Under the pieces are notes generated by a model. It was not told the DNA's origin, made no database searches, and was given only the letters and a program-made list of their open reading frames with translations. The translations under genes were made by a program, and so were the position numbers. Of a stretch of 64,000 nt of DNA, positions 42,446 to 53,000 are shown in pieces. Source of the DNA: Branchiostoma belcheri (lineage: Eukaryota; Chordata; Leptocardii; Amphioxiformes; Branchiostomatidae); assembly GCF_001625305.1 (NCBI RefSeq), contig NW_017804020.1:860018-924017 (forward strand), read 5' to 3'. Position 1 is the stretch's first letter. Every line of letters starts with the position of its first letter.

Positions 42446-42997
42446 GTACACCTGAGGCGTGCTTAGGCCATGTTAATTTGATTATATGGATGACATCCCC
42501 TAGGAACCCCAAAACTGATGCGAGCGTGCGAATAAAAAAAAGGTGCTTTCATTATGAAATCTACATGGTTTTGAAGGTTGAACAAATGACACAGAGTATG
42601 GTTTGGCGAATAATCTAGTCTTCAAATTCATTTCTTTACAGTTAGTAGAAATTCTTCAATCAGTGACTGTATTTTTGTAAGGTAGATTACGTACCTCCAA
42701 TTTCTCCAATACAGTCACTGATTGAAGAATTTCTACTAACTGTTAATCCTACGTGACTGATGAACCTCTTCAACGATATTCATTTCTTTACATTTTCGTC
42801 TTTTTCGTTTAATTCTGGCATTCTACGACACTGGTATCGTTTTCCAATGTTTTTTGTTTCAACTCACGGTATACATTTGCTCATTTTGCAACTGTTTTGT
42901 ACGATTTACAGTATGGTTGAAAACTTTTTTTTGGAAACGGCCGAAAATTCATGCGCGCGAGGATGTCATCCATATAATCAAATCAACGTGGCCTAGG
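42446..42997. mobile_element. Fold-back element with a nested perfect hairpin
   Basis: Outer arms: ttgattatatggatgacatc (from 42477) and its complement near 42961-42986, extending to gcgtgct on both sides. Nested inside are 42638-42673 and 42708-42743, exact 36-bp inverted copies with a 34-bp loop. Confidence 0.85.
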
Positions 42998-44159
42998 GCG
43001 TGCTAATGTGAGTGGTGTTTGCCAAGTTTCAGTGACTGAACAATACACCGGATATGAGTTTTATTTTCATCTCCAAGCCCCAGAGGAATTCAGTCATGTA
43101 CAACACAACATGTGCAAGAAACATGATATTAAATGGCGAATCAAAATAACATAAATCTACAACAAATGTTAGATCCATACTTAGTATGCATACATTAAAT
43201 ATTTGTGAACTCGGGATATTCCATTAAGACATTGAGGGGTGGATATGATTTTTTTCAACATCCTAACCCGTTGTTTGGATTTTCTTTCTTTTTCTTATTG
43301 TCAATATCTTTGTGCTCACTCTAATAGTACATATATTAAGATTGAGACAACCCCCCCAAATCGTTTAAATGGAATAACCCGAATTCACCATATGCTGTCG
43401 CACAATAACACTTCGTATAGCTGTGATAATATTTGATATGCAGTTAATAACGCTTCTGTTTATACTGATGTTGACATTTATGAAGTACTGGCTTTAATAA
43501 AATATATGAATCAACAAAACTACGTCATAAAATCACTGGAGCAAAGTTGCAAACATGTAACAGTTACGTTAATATGATTAATTAAGTGTACATCGATCTA
43601 TTCCGGAACATAAATACATTGTTGACGGATACGGATATCTCGTAATATTTTGTCGAAAAGTTTGATACATGTCAAGGTCGACTTTTATCAACCAATTTTG
43701 AAATGAGAAGTACATATTTTTTAAAATTTCAAGTCAAAACATAGCACCACATTTTTGCGATACATACATCTAACGTCTAATCTTCAAGGAAACGTTGGGA
43801 AACTTAATCATTATGTTTTCCTGTCTTTTCGTTATCTCATACAGTTTGACATAGAAAAGGGCAGCGGGGAAAATATAACCATTTAGTCTCCCAACATCTA
43901 CTTGGAGATTGACATACGTCTGCCCTAATTCCTCAGGAAGTGAACTATGAGCATAGAAAGGGCATGTTTCCTTTGGCAAACAAAAATGTACACACTTATG
44001 CCCTTCCTGAATATTTTTCTGTTGCCAAACGATATGTTTATTTTCTCGACTTACTATTTCACATGTGCTGTAAGTTTGTCAAAGTGGTTTCACTGTTGCA
44101 CTGTACGTAGGTGAGCTCAAAGTCATGAGTATGCATGTGTCCCTAGCCTGGTGTTCAGT

Positions 44160-44340
44160 CTACCGTGGTTTCGGTGGGCTGTCTTCGGGCCTGTAGTAGT
44201 TCTCTGCCGCCCAGCTCAACTAGACTCCCGGTACTGCCCGACTCCTAGCTACCTAGCAAAACTCCTACCGGGTAGCCCAGTCGAGTTGGGCGGCAGGAAA
44301 CTGCTACAGGCCCCGAGAGAGTTCGCCCAAACCGTGCGAT
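44160..44340. mobile_element. GC-rich fold-back element
   Basis: Arms 44161-44235 and 44264-44338 are imperfect inverted copies (cgggcctgtagtagttctct / complement of gaaactgctacaggcccc). The open frames seen across it on both strands are a by-product. Confidence 0.8.
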
Positions 44341-44885
44341 AAACTGATGTCCTCTGATTCTGATGACTGAATTTTGGAGAATGCAGAACCGGATACCGGG
44401 GGTGCAGAAGGGAAGTGGTCGCGGTTTTGTTCCAACTTTGTTACGTGATTCGTATGATAACAACAATATCAATTACACAAATTTCCCCCTCTGTCTTGAA
44501 AGGTACATGCTGTCTAAAATTTTGCAACAAGCAAACCATTTACAGTTCACACAAACAAACAGCAAGGCACACAAGAAATGCAACAGGTGGTTGGGTGGCC
44601 TCGTGGAGGCTAGGGTCAGTCTCCAAAACACGAGAAGCGAAGGTCAAAGTCCCGACTATCAAACTACCACTTGGCACTACTCGCTACTTTTGAAACTGAA
44701 TGCTGTATCTTCGTGAAGGCTGAGTCAATTGAAAAAACAGTTTATACTGGCTGCTTCTGGATAGTATGACTGTTGAGAGAGTTGTCTGTTTAGTCCCAAC
44801 GGATGTTTTGGCCAATGTTTATCGCAAGTCGTTTAGCACTGTTCCATTATTTTGATACACAATGATAAATGTACAAATACAGAGA

Positions 44886-47003
44886 TTAGTCAATGGTGTA
44901 GATCTTGACACAACTGTTCTCGCTTCTGTCGGAGACGACCAGTTTGCCGTCCGGAGTGATGGCCACTCCTTGCGGGTGCCAGAGTCCGTTATCCCGGGAC
45001 AGGAGGTGGCGTACGAACGTCCCGTCCTTACTGAACTGCGACACCCGGTGGTTCTTACTGTCCGCCACGATGATGTTGTTGTGGTCGTCCGTGTGGACCG
45101 AGGTGGGGTAGTCGAAGTACCCGTCCCCGGACCCGTACAGCCCGAACTCGTACGCGAACTCCCCGTCTGGTCCGAACACCTTGACGATGTCGTTTCTCCA
45201 GTCGCTAACGATGACTTGGCTGTCACTGTTGGTGGTGACGCGGAGTTGGTTCCCGAAGAGTTGGTGTGAGGAGGAGGCGAGGGTGTGGACCGGGGTACCG
45301 TCCGGGAGCAGCACGAACACCTGCCAGCCGATGGTGACGATGATCCGGCCCAGCCTGTCCACCGCGATGCCCCGGGAAGGCTTGTCCTTCTCCCTGAACC
45401 CTTCCACGTTGATGGTGTCTTTCTCCTTGCCTTGATTGTCCAGCACGTGGATGGAGTGACCATCCCCAGTGACCAGCAGGTCACCGTTGTCCATGCAGGC
45501 CACGTCCCACGGTTCGAAGCCAAGGTTGATGGTTCCGTACAGGTTTTCCTCGTCCATCACCTGTAGGCGTTTGTTGCGGACGTCCGTGGCGATGATGAAG
45601 CCCTCGGTGTTGACGAAGACCGACGCCGCCCAGTCGAACTCTCCGTCCCCGCTCCCTCTCTTACCGAGAGCTGTGGACAGACGTGCGGTTCCCGTGGGGT
45701 TCAGCGTGCGGCTAGGTTTGGCGACGGGCTTTGGTGTGTACGTAACTGTTTCACTTTCGACAGACGGAATTGTCGGCACAGTCGGCCAGGGTTCCGGCAT
45801 GGGCGTTCTGATAGACAAACTACCGAACAGGCGCCCCAGTTCCTCCGCCCCATCCGCGACATTCGAGCAAAATTGCAAGTCCATCAAAGAAGTGGAAACT
45901 TCGATCTTGCTTTTATTGTCGTCGTCTATGTAGCGCTGTAGCCTACCTGTCAGGTCACGTGCCTGGGTCAGTACCTCCATAGCAGTGCCACTCCGGTCCA
46001 TGTTCTCGGCGAAGTGGACGAAGCTGTTGCGGAAGTTAGATTCTCCTCCGCCGCCTGCGCTGCCGAGTCAAGTTCCTTCTTACTGGCCGCGTACAGCGCC
46101 TGGATATGACTGATTTTAGCTCGCTTTAACTCTTCTATGGCGTCTATCAATTAGTTTCGCCCGAGCCTCTACCGTGCTTACAGTCTGGTCCCACCCGGGC
46201 CGTCCCTATTTCTGCTTCAGTGAATGCTATTTCTATTGAGTCTTTGCTTGTTGTAAGAAACGCGACTCCCCCGCGCTACAGGCAGCAGGCGCCTTACGTT
46301 CTTTTCTCCCTCTCCGCCACCTCCTCTATTTCCANNNNNNNNNNNNNNNNNNNNTCCCCCGCGCTACAGGCAGCAGGCGCCTTACGTTCTTTTTCTCCCT
46401 CTCCGCCACCTCCTCTATTTCCACGTACCTGTGATCCTTGTGGGCGGTCACCACGCAGTGCAGACAGATTACCAGATGGCAGGTGTCGCAGTGAAATTTG
46501 TTGATTTCGCCGTGCCGGGGGCACAGTGCGGTGTTGTCGTCCCCGCCGCGGTCAGCCATAACGGGGCTCAAGTTGTCTGTAGACACGATGTTATGCGCCC
46601 GTGTGAGCTTAAGCCTGCGGTGGGCGTCCGTACACACCTGACACAGGTGCTCCTGACAGTCCACACAGTAGGATGTAGCGCCCGTACCGGTCGAACAGAC
46701 ACGGCATATGGTGACGTCGGGTGCGTTTGCCGGCGGTCTTCCTGGTTTGGTGACGACGTCACGGAGTTTGGACACTAGGAAGTTGTCCTTTAGCCCCTGT
46801 ACTCCGCCGGGAGGGAGTGACAAGTCTTGCCGGCAGGTGGGGCACGACAGGTTCGGGCCCACCTGGGCGGTGAACAGCTTCTCCAGACATGCCTGACAGA
46901 AGGTGTGAAGACACGGGAGAATCTTCGGACGCTCGAAGTCGTTATAACAGATCTGACAGACCAAAAACTCCTCGTTAATCTCGCTAACAAGTCCAGCTGC
47001 CAT
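44886..47003 (-). CDS. TRIM-NHL protein (RING, two B-boxes, coiled coil, NHL propeller), interrupted by assembly gap and frame breaks
   Basis: A likely E3 ubiquitin ligase of the TRIM2/3/32/71 class. The ATG at 47003-47001 has A at -3 and G at +4; the frame is open further upstream but with no ATG. RING: C16, C19, C31, H33, C36, C39, C54, C57 all present (C3HC4). B-box 1 starts CRVCSTGTGATSYCVDC; B-box 2 is CPRHGEINKFHCDTC plus CLHCVVTAHKDH. The coiled coil is broken by the gap at 46335-46354. The NHL part (46001-44886) reads cleanly with about six repeats, e.g. GSGDGEFDWAASVFV and NNIIVADSKNHRVSQF, to TAA. A short proline linker, not a filamin domain, joins coil to NHL, unlike TRIM2, TRIM3 and TRIM71. 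Seems intronless. At least three small frame breaks between 46030 and 46260 look like sequencing or assembly errors, but a young pseudogene is possible. Confidence 0.85.
46262..46424. other. Assembly gap (20 N) flanked by the same segment twice
   Basis: N run at 46335-46354. 46267-46334 (68 bp) and 46355-46423 (69 bp) are identical except for one T in a T run. The right copy keeps the TRIM frame; the left copy breaks it. This is what two unmerged contig ends of the same locus look like. Confidence 0.9.
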
Positions 47004-47927
47004 ACTTGTCAGGGAACGGGACACCCACTCCCCGAACACGTCAGCCGTGACGTCAGGTAGCCTTCCTATCGTCCGGAAAGCAAACACGGTTGCCTTGGCG
47101 ACCGGCGGTATGAGGCGGCATTGTTAAAAGTCGTGCGAAATTTTCATCATCAACCTCTCGGGTGAAAAATTGGATTCTTGCGACTCCGGCCCTCCGTATA
47201 AGACATTCCTTGTGAAATACTTCATGCCAGCTTACGCAAGCTGAAGAACGCCATCAATATTAATGCTTCAGTTAACCTCAACCCCACGAAACAAGCAATA
47301 CAGGACGCACCGCACGCATGGTTACAACCTTGGGGGAAAGCTTGTTAGCACGACCGGTCCGAAATACGTCGTTTCTACAACCACAGAAGACATCCTACCG
47401 TCCATTCTACAAGCCCACCACGTTAAAACTGAGGAAAACTCATTAATTCTAACACGGTTTCTGTCACATAAAATGATTATTTACCACGAGCGAGGGACAC
47501 GTGGCAAAACATGAATACTGCATGTAATACTGACTCATACATACATACAAACATGCCGCATCATGCTTCTGAAGTTAGCGTTTATATAGCTTCAAGGCTG
47601 GGCATGCTAAATCCCCATCTAGAATCATTTGAATATATACCCACGGCGGTCTGTCACTACGGCATTCTTTCCCATTGCTATGCGCGTTCTAAAAGGTATC
47701 GGGTTACAACACGCTATTTTGGCCTGTTTTGGACTACCCGTAAAATATTTGAAAATACACAAATAATATTTAGGGGTAAATTTCGTTAAATTAAAATGAA
47801 ATTATTGTCTTAACATCCTTTAAATGTTAGCTTTTTATGTTAAATCAATGATTTTTTAAAATTTCGCTCAGAAAGACGATCATTTTCGGGTTTCCGAGCA
47901 CAAGTCATGTCTCGTTTTTAAGCAAAC

Positions 47928-48232
47928 ATCGTTCAAACCTGGCTACGTATATTACCCCAGATCCCCGATTTTTATATTTTTCGCAGACTAGGAATAAGAC
48001 AAAAATCGTGTTTTAGGGATTTTTTAATTTCTGATTTTAAGTCTAGTTTTTGTCGACATATTGGTGAAAAAATGGCATTTTTGACATTTTTCTCACTAAA
48101 TTACCCATAATTCAAAATTGAGGCCATTTTTCAAAAATCCCTAAAACACGATTTTCGGGACAACCGTTACAGTCATTTTGAGTCGTAAATGGGGTATGTT
48201 TGACTCTCCATGTTCCCAGGTTTGAACGAGTT
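47928..48232. mobile_element. Fold-back (MITE-like) element
   Basis: Outer arms cgttcaaacctgg (near 47930) and ccaggtttgaacg (near 48218); inner arms aaatcgtgttttagggattt (about 48005) and its complement (about 48137). A/T-rich centre. Confidence 0.75.
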
Positions 48233-48830
48233 TTGGAGACATGTCATATCGCCAGAAAGTGTGCATTGTGTTATTCATACTGGCGTAAAGAATCATTACA
48301 GTATTCAAGGTCACTCAAGGATACGACAGTAGCTTCGCTACATGTTACATGTCCACCAAAAATAATAGCGGACATGTACTGTCCAGGAAACTGTTTGTAT
48401 CTATAGAAAAGTGTTGTTTTTTATCTGTTGCAAAGCACGGAGGTAGAAAGGCTTGTTTTGCCGCTGTATAGTAAATGACCGCAGGTGACCCCGAAATAGA
48501 ACGCGGGTTCGATTCGAATTCCCCAGATCGAACACGATCGAACACAGTTCGGGTTCTATGACATGTGGGAACTTTTCAGCCCAGATTTTACCACCGTGAC
48601 CATTCGCGTTACATGTCTCAAAAGTTAGTACCGGTAATGTCTTCTTTGTATGTATACACATCGTAGACAATATGTTCTAGTACATACAGTTTTTAATGTA
48701 GCAGGGCTTGCAAGCCAATTGCTTTATATTGTCGCCGCCAGTACTTACTAGTGTGTCGTGACTCGCATGCATGGCTCTAATGTAAGGGACAGAAACGCCT
48801 GGGGGATTTTGATTGAGATTGGAATAAAGA

Positions 48831-49322
48831 CTACTGACGACTTCTCTCTGTGCAACAGGTGCACGATAAAGAAATCACAATTAGGAGGGCTTCAGGAGAA
48901 AGAATTACAGACGTGAAAAATGTCTCATTCTTATCCCTCAAGACGTCTAGATATGGGGAGGGGCGAATTCTTGTTACAGTATCGAAATGAAACGTTGTCA
49001 TTCCAAAAGAAGGAAACCCAGCGGGCACAGATTTCCGTTCTGTCATGCACATGTCACGAGACGTTTTTTTTCTCTCGAGCTTACATCTATTCTTAGTTTG
49101 GAAGCAAGCCAAATGGGAAGTAAGAGCCGTTGTCAGGGTAACGATGGCGCATGAAGCAAGTACCGGCATTGTAATCGAAGCCAGGGGCGCATCGAAAAGT
49201 AAAAATACCACTAAAGTAGCCCTACTAGGCTTCAGAGGCGACTGGAAAGAGTAACTGAAATTGGCCAACAAATTGGTCCAATAAAGGATCATAAAGGTAT
49301 TACAGTTTGCCGCTCCAGGCAT
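48831..49322 (-). CDS. Unrecognised 163-codon open frame, possible receptor-derived remnant
   Basis: ATG to stop without interruption. Residues about 31-66 are hydrophobic (ATLVVFLLFDAPLASITMPV, then SCAIVTLTTAL), followed by a basic stretch (KNRCKLERKKTSRD). This loosely resembles one membrane helix plus third cytoplasmic loop of a rhodopsin-like GPCR, but no other helices follow and I cannot name a family. No sign of splicing or regulation. May be a chance frame or a pseudogene piece. Confidence 0.2.
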   Translation of the reverse strand: MPGAANCNTFMILYWTNLLANFSYSFQSPLKPSRATLVVFLLFDAPLASITMPVLASCAIVTLTTALTSHLACFQTKNRCKLERKKTSRDMCMTERKSVPAGFPSFGMTTFHFDTVTRIRPSPYLDVLRDKNETFFTSVILSPEALLIVISLSCTCCTERSRQ

Positions 49323-49879
49323 GTTATCTGTGTATTTGACCCATTTCTACGGTTTTCTATATAAGATTTATATAATGACTCAAGAACCAATACATGTAAT
49401 ATATTGCAAACCTTGGTACGAAGGTACGTTGGCCGACAGATTATATATAAAACATACATTGTAGTGTGTTGTTTGTTTAATGATGGCATTGTAATTTCCA
49501 GCTACCAATGCAGTATACAGTATTTAATCGCATATTTGTCTTCACGTTCTATTGCCAATTTACTATGCTTTCAAGAGTATCATTCCTGCATGGTATTCTT
49601 ATACCATGACGTATAACTGTGTTACGTAATACCATCTCAGCAGGTGAAACTCCGCAAAATTGCCCTTCTGGTTCGTAATTTTCGTTCAAGATTTTTTTAT
49701 TAGAATTCGCTAGTCCTAAGTAATTCTTGCCAGATGGTGAAACTCATGAACCCAGTTTGACGCAGGCTACACTGACTGAGATAGTCTTGTTGGATGGAGA
49801 TGAGTTTGAAGATGACAACCCCGAAACCACCTTTCCTCACCTGCAATTTACCAAAAGTTCGCTACGAGTCGCTGCACAC

Positions 49880-50080
49880 AAGACTGCGCATGTCCGTAGC
49901 CTGTCGTTACGACGCCATTTTTCGAGGCAACCAAATACCACTGGCCAGAATAACATTGTAACGGGAAGGACTAGAAGATTGGAATAACGGACTGAATTCT
50001 GCGGTTTTGCTCGACATATCGATACGTACCGGCCAAAGTCTATTCGCTGATGCTGTAGGGGATATTATGAAGGAGATGAC
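49880..50080 (+). promoter_or_regulatory. CCDC66: Candidate CCDC66 promoter / 5' UTR
   Basis: Lies directly upstream of the proposed start codon. Shows a half NRF1-like ctgcgcatg (about 49884), a YY1-like cgccattttt (49913-49922) and an ETS-like cgggaagg (49962-49969), elements common in TATA-less housekeeping promoters. No TATA box seen. Confidence 0.4.
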
Positions 50081-50091
50081 ATGAATTTCGG
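50081..50091 (+). CDS. CCDC66: CCDC66 exon 1 coding part (start codon)
   Basis: ATGAATTTCGG then gtgagt: M-N-F-G. Chosen because splicing to 50605 gives MNFGGNLAVQIHDGKPG, which resembles human MNLGDGLKLETELLDGK. Confidence 0.7.
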
Positions 50092-53000
50092 GTGAGTTGA
50101 GAAGGAAGGAACTTACTATATTATATGGGGGAGGGGGGCGATGAAAAATAGAATGTCTGAAAAAAGTTATTGGAGCATATCGTAACACATTTTGCGGGTA
50201 TGTTGAGTTTCTTCGAAGTTCCTATTGCCTCCTCTTATCAACATAAGATTTATAACGACGACAAATATCATAAAAATGACATAAGTATGAAGAAAAAGTT
50301 CATCCAACTAGTTTATAAACAAATAGTAAATACTAGTATAATAATTTGTAAAGTGTGCCTACAATATTTTGAATCTTATTCTTAAACCCAACGTTAAATA
50401 TGATGTTTATGTACTGTTTATCTGACGTTTGAACACAAGTTTTGATATGATTCTGTCATTCCAAAGATAATTTAGGATATGTGATATTATGTGATAACCA
50501 CTATGATGAGTGTCAAATATGGCACGTAGAGAACAAATATGTTGTGTCGTTGTCAGTGTGATGTTATATCAGGTCATCTTATTCATGTTTTTTTCCGATG
50601 TCAGTGGGAACCTTGCAGTGCAGATCCATGATGGAAAGCCGGGCATATTCCCAGTCAGAGGTCAGTATGCTGTGTGCACCAGCTGTTGCATTGAGGCTGT
50701 TTTATGTGAATGTTTAAGATTAAGACCCTTTTCACATGCAGGAAAAAACAAACAAAAAAATGCGTACGCACATGAGCGTACAAAAACTCTGTAGCGTTAC
50801 ATCAAATTTTTTCTTCGTGTTAATGTGCGTCACATTTAGCCTGACTAAATCGCGCTCCTGGCGGCCGTCGCCCTAGGTTGCCGCCCTTGGGGTGGGGGTC
50901 ATTAACCTCCGGCCGAGAGCTTTGTATACACAGGCTAGCGTCACATTCACATGGTACATTACCTCAAGGGCTGGTGTATGATGTGGACAGTTTTCCATTC
51001 TGATTTTTTCACTCCCTTTTTTAAAATCATGGATGACAATATTGATAAACCTAATAATATGTACACTGATTTACAAAGAAAGTTTCGTTTCATCCTGACA
51101 GGGCAACCCCAACCAAAGAAGAAAAAGGTAAGTGTTGGCTCTAAATTTTTTGTTTTCTGCTCATGAAAAAGTCAATTGTCATTTTATTTCATATTACCTG
51201 TTTTGAACGTTTTGATTTCACAGTATAAGTTTTTACTGTTAACACAATAACATTTGTGCCTCTAAGACAACACTGATTTCTGTGTGTCTTCTTTCTTTTA
51301 CAGAAGGACATCTACCTGTCAAAGCAAAACAAACATCCTCTGAGAAGACCAGCTCAGGAGGAACCAGCCAATGAGAACAAGGATGGAGGACCAACATCCA
51401 ATCAGAATCAAGCAAAGAAAACCAAACCAGCCAATAGAAAGCCTCCTCCCAATCCAAGGACCAAGAGGGGGAAGGATGATGGGAAGGGAACAAAGAATGA
51501 TGGGAAGGCCGGAGAAGGGACTGTGACTCTGACACAACAGCAGCTGAATGCGATATTGGCTTCCATAGGCAAGGCAACAGACACAAGTAGTGCTGTCAAT
51601 GTTCAAATCGGTAAGTAGGGATTTTCCCTGTCAGCAAAGATTTTCTTTTCTGATGTTGCAATGACTGGTTTCAAGTGGATGTAAGTCTGCACAAATTTAA
51701 TTCGTTGGTTCTCAGATTTTTCCGCAAAAAATTTGAAGTGACTGGGAAAAAACAGGCTAAGGCATCAGATATAATAGACTCAAATGCTATGATAGGAGCC
51801 ATGAAGTCAACATACCAGGCTGGTTTGTAATTCAAAGTGAGCATTTTGGAGTTAATTTAGTTAATTTTTTTTGAAAATCAGAAAAAAATGAAGAGGTCAT
51901 ATTCAATTGATTAAGTTGGTATCTCTCTTGTAGAAAAAAATTTATTTTGCATTTTCTTCTCCAGAGCGTCATTTTCTTGCATCCTCTCTTTCAGAAAACA
52001 ATGAGGTCAAAATTGTATCCAATGAAAATGGACCACAAACGAGCGGTGAGACGTCAGGCCCAACAGACGGTTCCGGAGACGCTGGCCAGGCGGTCAGTGG
52101 TCAGTCTGACCCTCTTGTGGACCCGGCCCCTGCCCAGCCAGCTGAGACGGAGACCACCACCCCTGGGGAAGAGACTTTACAGGGTCAGGAACAACCCAAA
52201 ACTGAACCTACACAACAACAACAACCAGATAACACACACAGGTACAAATGTACAACTACATATTCTAACATGTATAAACATTTAAACATTTATCTCAAAG
52301 AAAACACCAACATTTAACCAATGGTACTTCCTGGTCTGTCACTAGCAGCTTGTATCGAGTGGTTAGGTAATGAGTATGTTTCCTGTTTGTTTGTTTGTTT
52401 ATTAGGATTTCTATTACATAAATTGCACACTATTCTTCCTGGAGTCTGCATGAGTGATGATGTAAATGGCTAATACAAGACGGGGGTTTGCCATGCCTCC
52501 ATCCCACTGATTTGTAGTAAATCATCGACTTTCAGATAGTAACTACTGGTATTTTGACTGGGGCATGCCCTACTCTATTTTGAATGATGTGGTAAGTTCT
52601 TTAATGTGTGTGGGGTGTGGCTGTCCCCAAACACGGGACCAATATTAACGTCCTACCCGAGGGACGTCCCTAACCAAAGCTAGGTACAATGTAGTGTACT
52701 GTCATTTTCACCTGACTGAGTGAAGTGAGGAAAGTTGTGTAGAGTGCCTTTCTAAAAGCACAACATGGGGGCATGTTCTGGGCCAATCCCAACCATTACT
52801 CTACACAGTCCCACCTGTGAGGGTTGTTATAATAATGTGTTTACTGTTACTAGCCACTGTATTAGTCATCCTCAGCTAGTCTCTATGTTATGAATATTTG
52901 ATGACTGTACAAGAGTATTACATCAGTGCATGACACTGTATACATGCGTATATTGATGTTTCTGCACTTCATTGTTGACAGGCTGTGGCATATCACACAT

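Larger units (their letters stand above)
40600..44885. other. Intergenic region between WNK and the TRIM gene
   Basis: Apart from the fold-back elements listed, I see no frame longer than 117 codons and none with protein-like composition. The TRIM 3' UTR must lie near 44700-44885 but no clear signal (TTTATT on this strand) was found close to its stop. Confidence 0.6.
47004..49880. other. Intergenic region between TRIM gene and CCDC66
   Basis: The two genes are divergently arranged. Contains a fold-back element (47928-48232) and one unrecognised open frame (48831-49322, - strand). Otherwise nothing supported. Confidence 0.6.

Noticed and set aside
44819..45523. 234-codon - strand frame
   Set aside because: Overlaps the clear NHL frame on the same strand; Thr/Ser/Arg-rich shadow with no motif.
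49727..49987. 86-codon frame upstream of CCDC66
   Set aside because: No ATG start in that frame, no recognisable protein, and overlaps the likely promoter.
50510..50794. 94-codon frame starting MSNMARREQ
   Set aside because: Its middle is CCDC66 exon 2; the rest is intron read-through.
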